Assembly: GCA_030637895.1 (NCBI GenBank)
Contig: DAOWFP010000074.1
Coordinates: 1-36,855 of the forward strand
Source of the DNA: Bacteroidota bacterium
Lineage (GTDB): Bacteria > Bacteroidota > Bacteroidia > Bacteroidales > GCA-2748055
DNA: 36,855 nucleotides
Direction: 5' to 3'
Shown here: positions 36,048 through 36,855 of the stretch, one piece after another
Numbering within the stretch: position 1 is the first letter of the stretch
Layout of the letters: every line of letters starts with the position of its first letter
Position numbers and translations under genes: made by a program
Notes under the pieces: model-generated
Database searches by the model: none
The model's input: only the letters and a program-made list of their open reading frames with translations
What the model was told of the DNA's origin: nothing

Positions 36048-36855
36048 TAGCGGGGATCGGGCCTGTAAGGGAGCCTGGCCATCTTCTCCACCGTCATCCC
36101 CGGAAATCCAAACTCTTCGGTAATTTTGCCATAAAGCAGGTAGATGCCATTTCCCCTATAGGGGTGACGCTTCAGTGAATCTGGAAAGTTGACCACATCA
36201 AAGAATTCGCCCTCCACATCCAGGAAGGTACCAAAATTCATCCACTGTTTTTGCTTGGTCCGCACATGTTTGACGGTAACAAGATTGCCAAGCATACGTA
36301 CTTTTTTACCCAGGTGCTCCATCATCTGTCGGGAGAGGATCTCCCCCCGGAAAGTGGTCTTTAGCAGCTCAAAAGTGGGAATGGTCACTGCAAAACCAAG
36401 GATCTCCAGCTCATCATAGCTGTTTTCAAGAGAGGTCTGTTCAAGTTCGGGCAGGATGAATTCCCGTTTCTGTACTGGAAACAGCTCCCTTATGGGATCC
36501 CTCTTTTTGCGGTTCCCCAGTATCAGGTGGGCATCCCATAAAAGCTCCTTCTTGCTCTTCCCGGTAAAGCGGAACGCAGAGATACGGATCAGGATAATCA
36601 GCTGATCAAGCCCAAGGGGCACGCGCTCGAGGAAATCCTCCAGGCTGCTGAATAGCCCGTTTTGTTCCCGCTCCCCCTTAATCATTCCCGCAACCTGCTG
36701 TTCCATATTCTGAATATGGATGAAGCCAATAAAAATATCTTTACCACTTATGGAAGTAAGATGATCACTCCGGTTCACGCAGGGAAGGTGGATGATGCCC
36801 CCCCAGCGGCGTGCTTCGTTAAAATAGACCCAGGTGCGGTAATATCCCCCGAAAT
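36044..36855 (-). CDS. dnaE: DNA polymerase III alpha subunit, C-terminal part (5' end outside window)
   Basis: Frame stays open past the ORF-track start to the window edge (FGGYYRTWVYFNEARRWGGIIHLPCVNRSDHLTS); FIGFIHIQNMEQQ...; C-terminal OB-fold-like segment VRMLGNLVTVKHVRTKQKQWMNFGTFLDVEGEF. Confidence 0.8.
   Translation of the reverse strand, partial: FGGYYRTWVYFNEARRWGGIIHLPCVNRSDHLTSISGKDIFIGFIHIQNMEQQVAGMIKGEREQNGLFSSLEDFLERVPLGLDQLIILIRISAFRFTGKSKKELLWDAHLILGNRKKRDPIRELFPVQKREFILPELEQTSLENSYDELEILGFAVTIPTFELLKTTFRGEILSRQMMEHLGKKVRMLGNLVTVKHVRTKQKQWMNFGTFLDVEGEFFDVVNFPDSLKRHPYRGNGIYLLYGKITEEFGFPGMTVEKMARLPYRPDPRY

Noticed and set aside
1-36855. Mobile elements, integrases, tRNA genes or phage genes
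   Set aside because: None recognised on either strand; the window reads as core chromosome apart from the CotH cassette

Overview
This 36.9-kb window comes from a Bacteroidota (Bacteroidetes) chromosome. It is densely coded, with about 33 protein genes and one structured RNA. Gene order: aroE, acyl-ACP thioesterase, truA(-), a complete nine-gene MoxR/DUF58/Bat (BatA-E) operon, acylphosphatase(-) and a PAS/GAF sensor without an output domain(-), a lone receiver protein, fRMsr/msrC(-), prfC, a four-gene envelope cassette (CotH lipoprotein, beta-helix lipoprotein, DUF2490-like beta-barrel, second CotH lipoprotein; all -), C69 peptidase, ltaE, queA(-), RNase P RNA (rnpB, +, missing from the ORF track), LolA-like protein(-), kdsA(-), rarA/mgsA(-), DUF6588-like protein, YfcC-type transporter(-), TPR histidine kinase, a RelA-type long RSH with a degenerate hydrolase site, and a dnaE 3' portion(-) that runs off the right edge. 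The best candidate for an under-described system is the CotH/beta-helix/beta-barrel/CotH cassette (16265-21432). Regulatory architecture is also notable: TAnnTTTG (-7) boxes recur in the intergenic gaps, including a perfect inverted repeat of two divergent boxes between queA and rnpB, and several convergent gene pairs have abutting or overlapping stops. All calls come from reading the sequence; no database searches were run.
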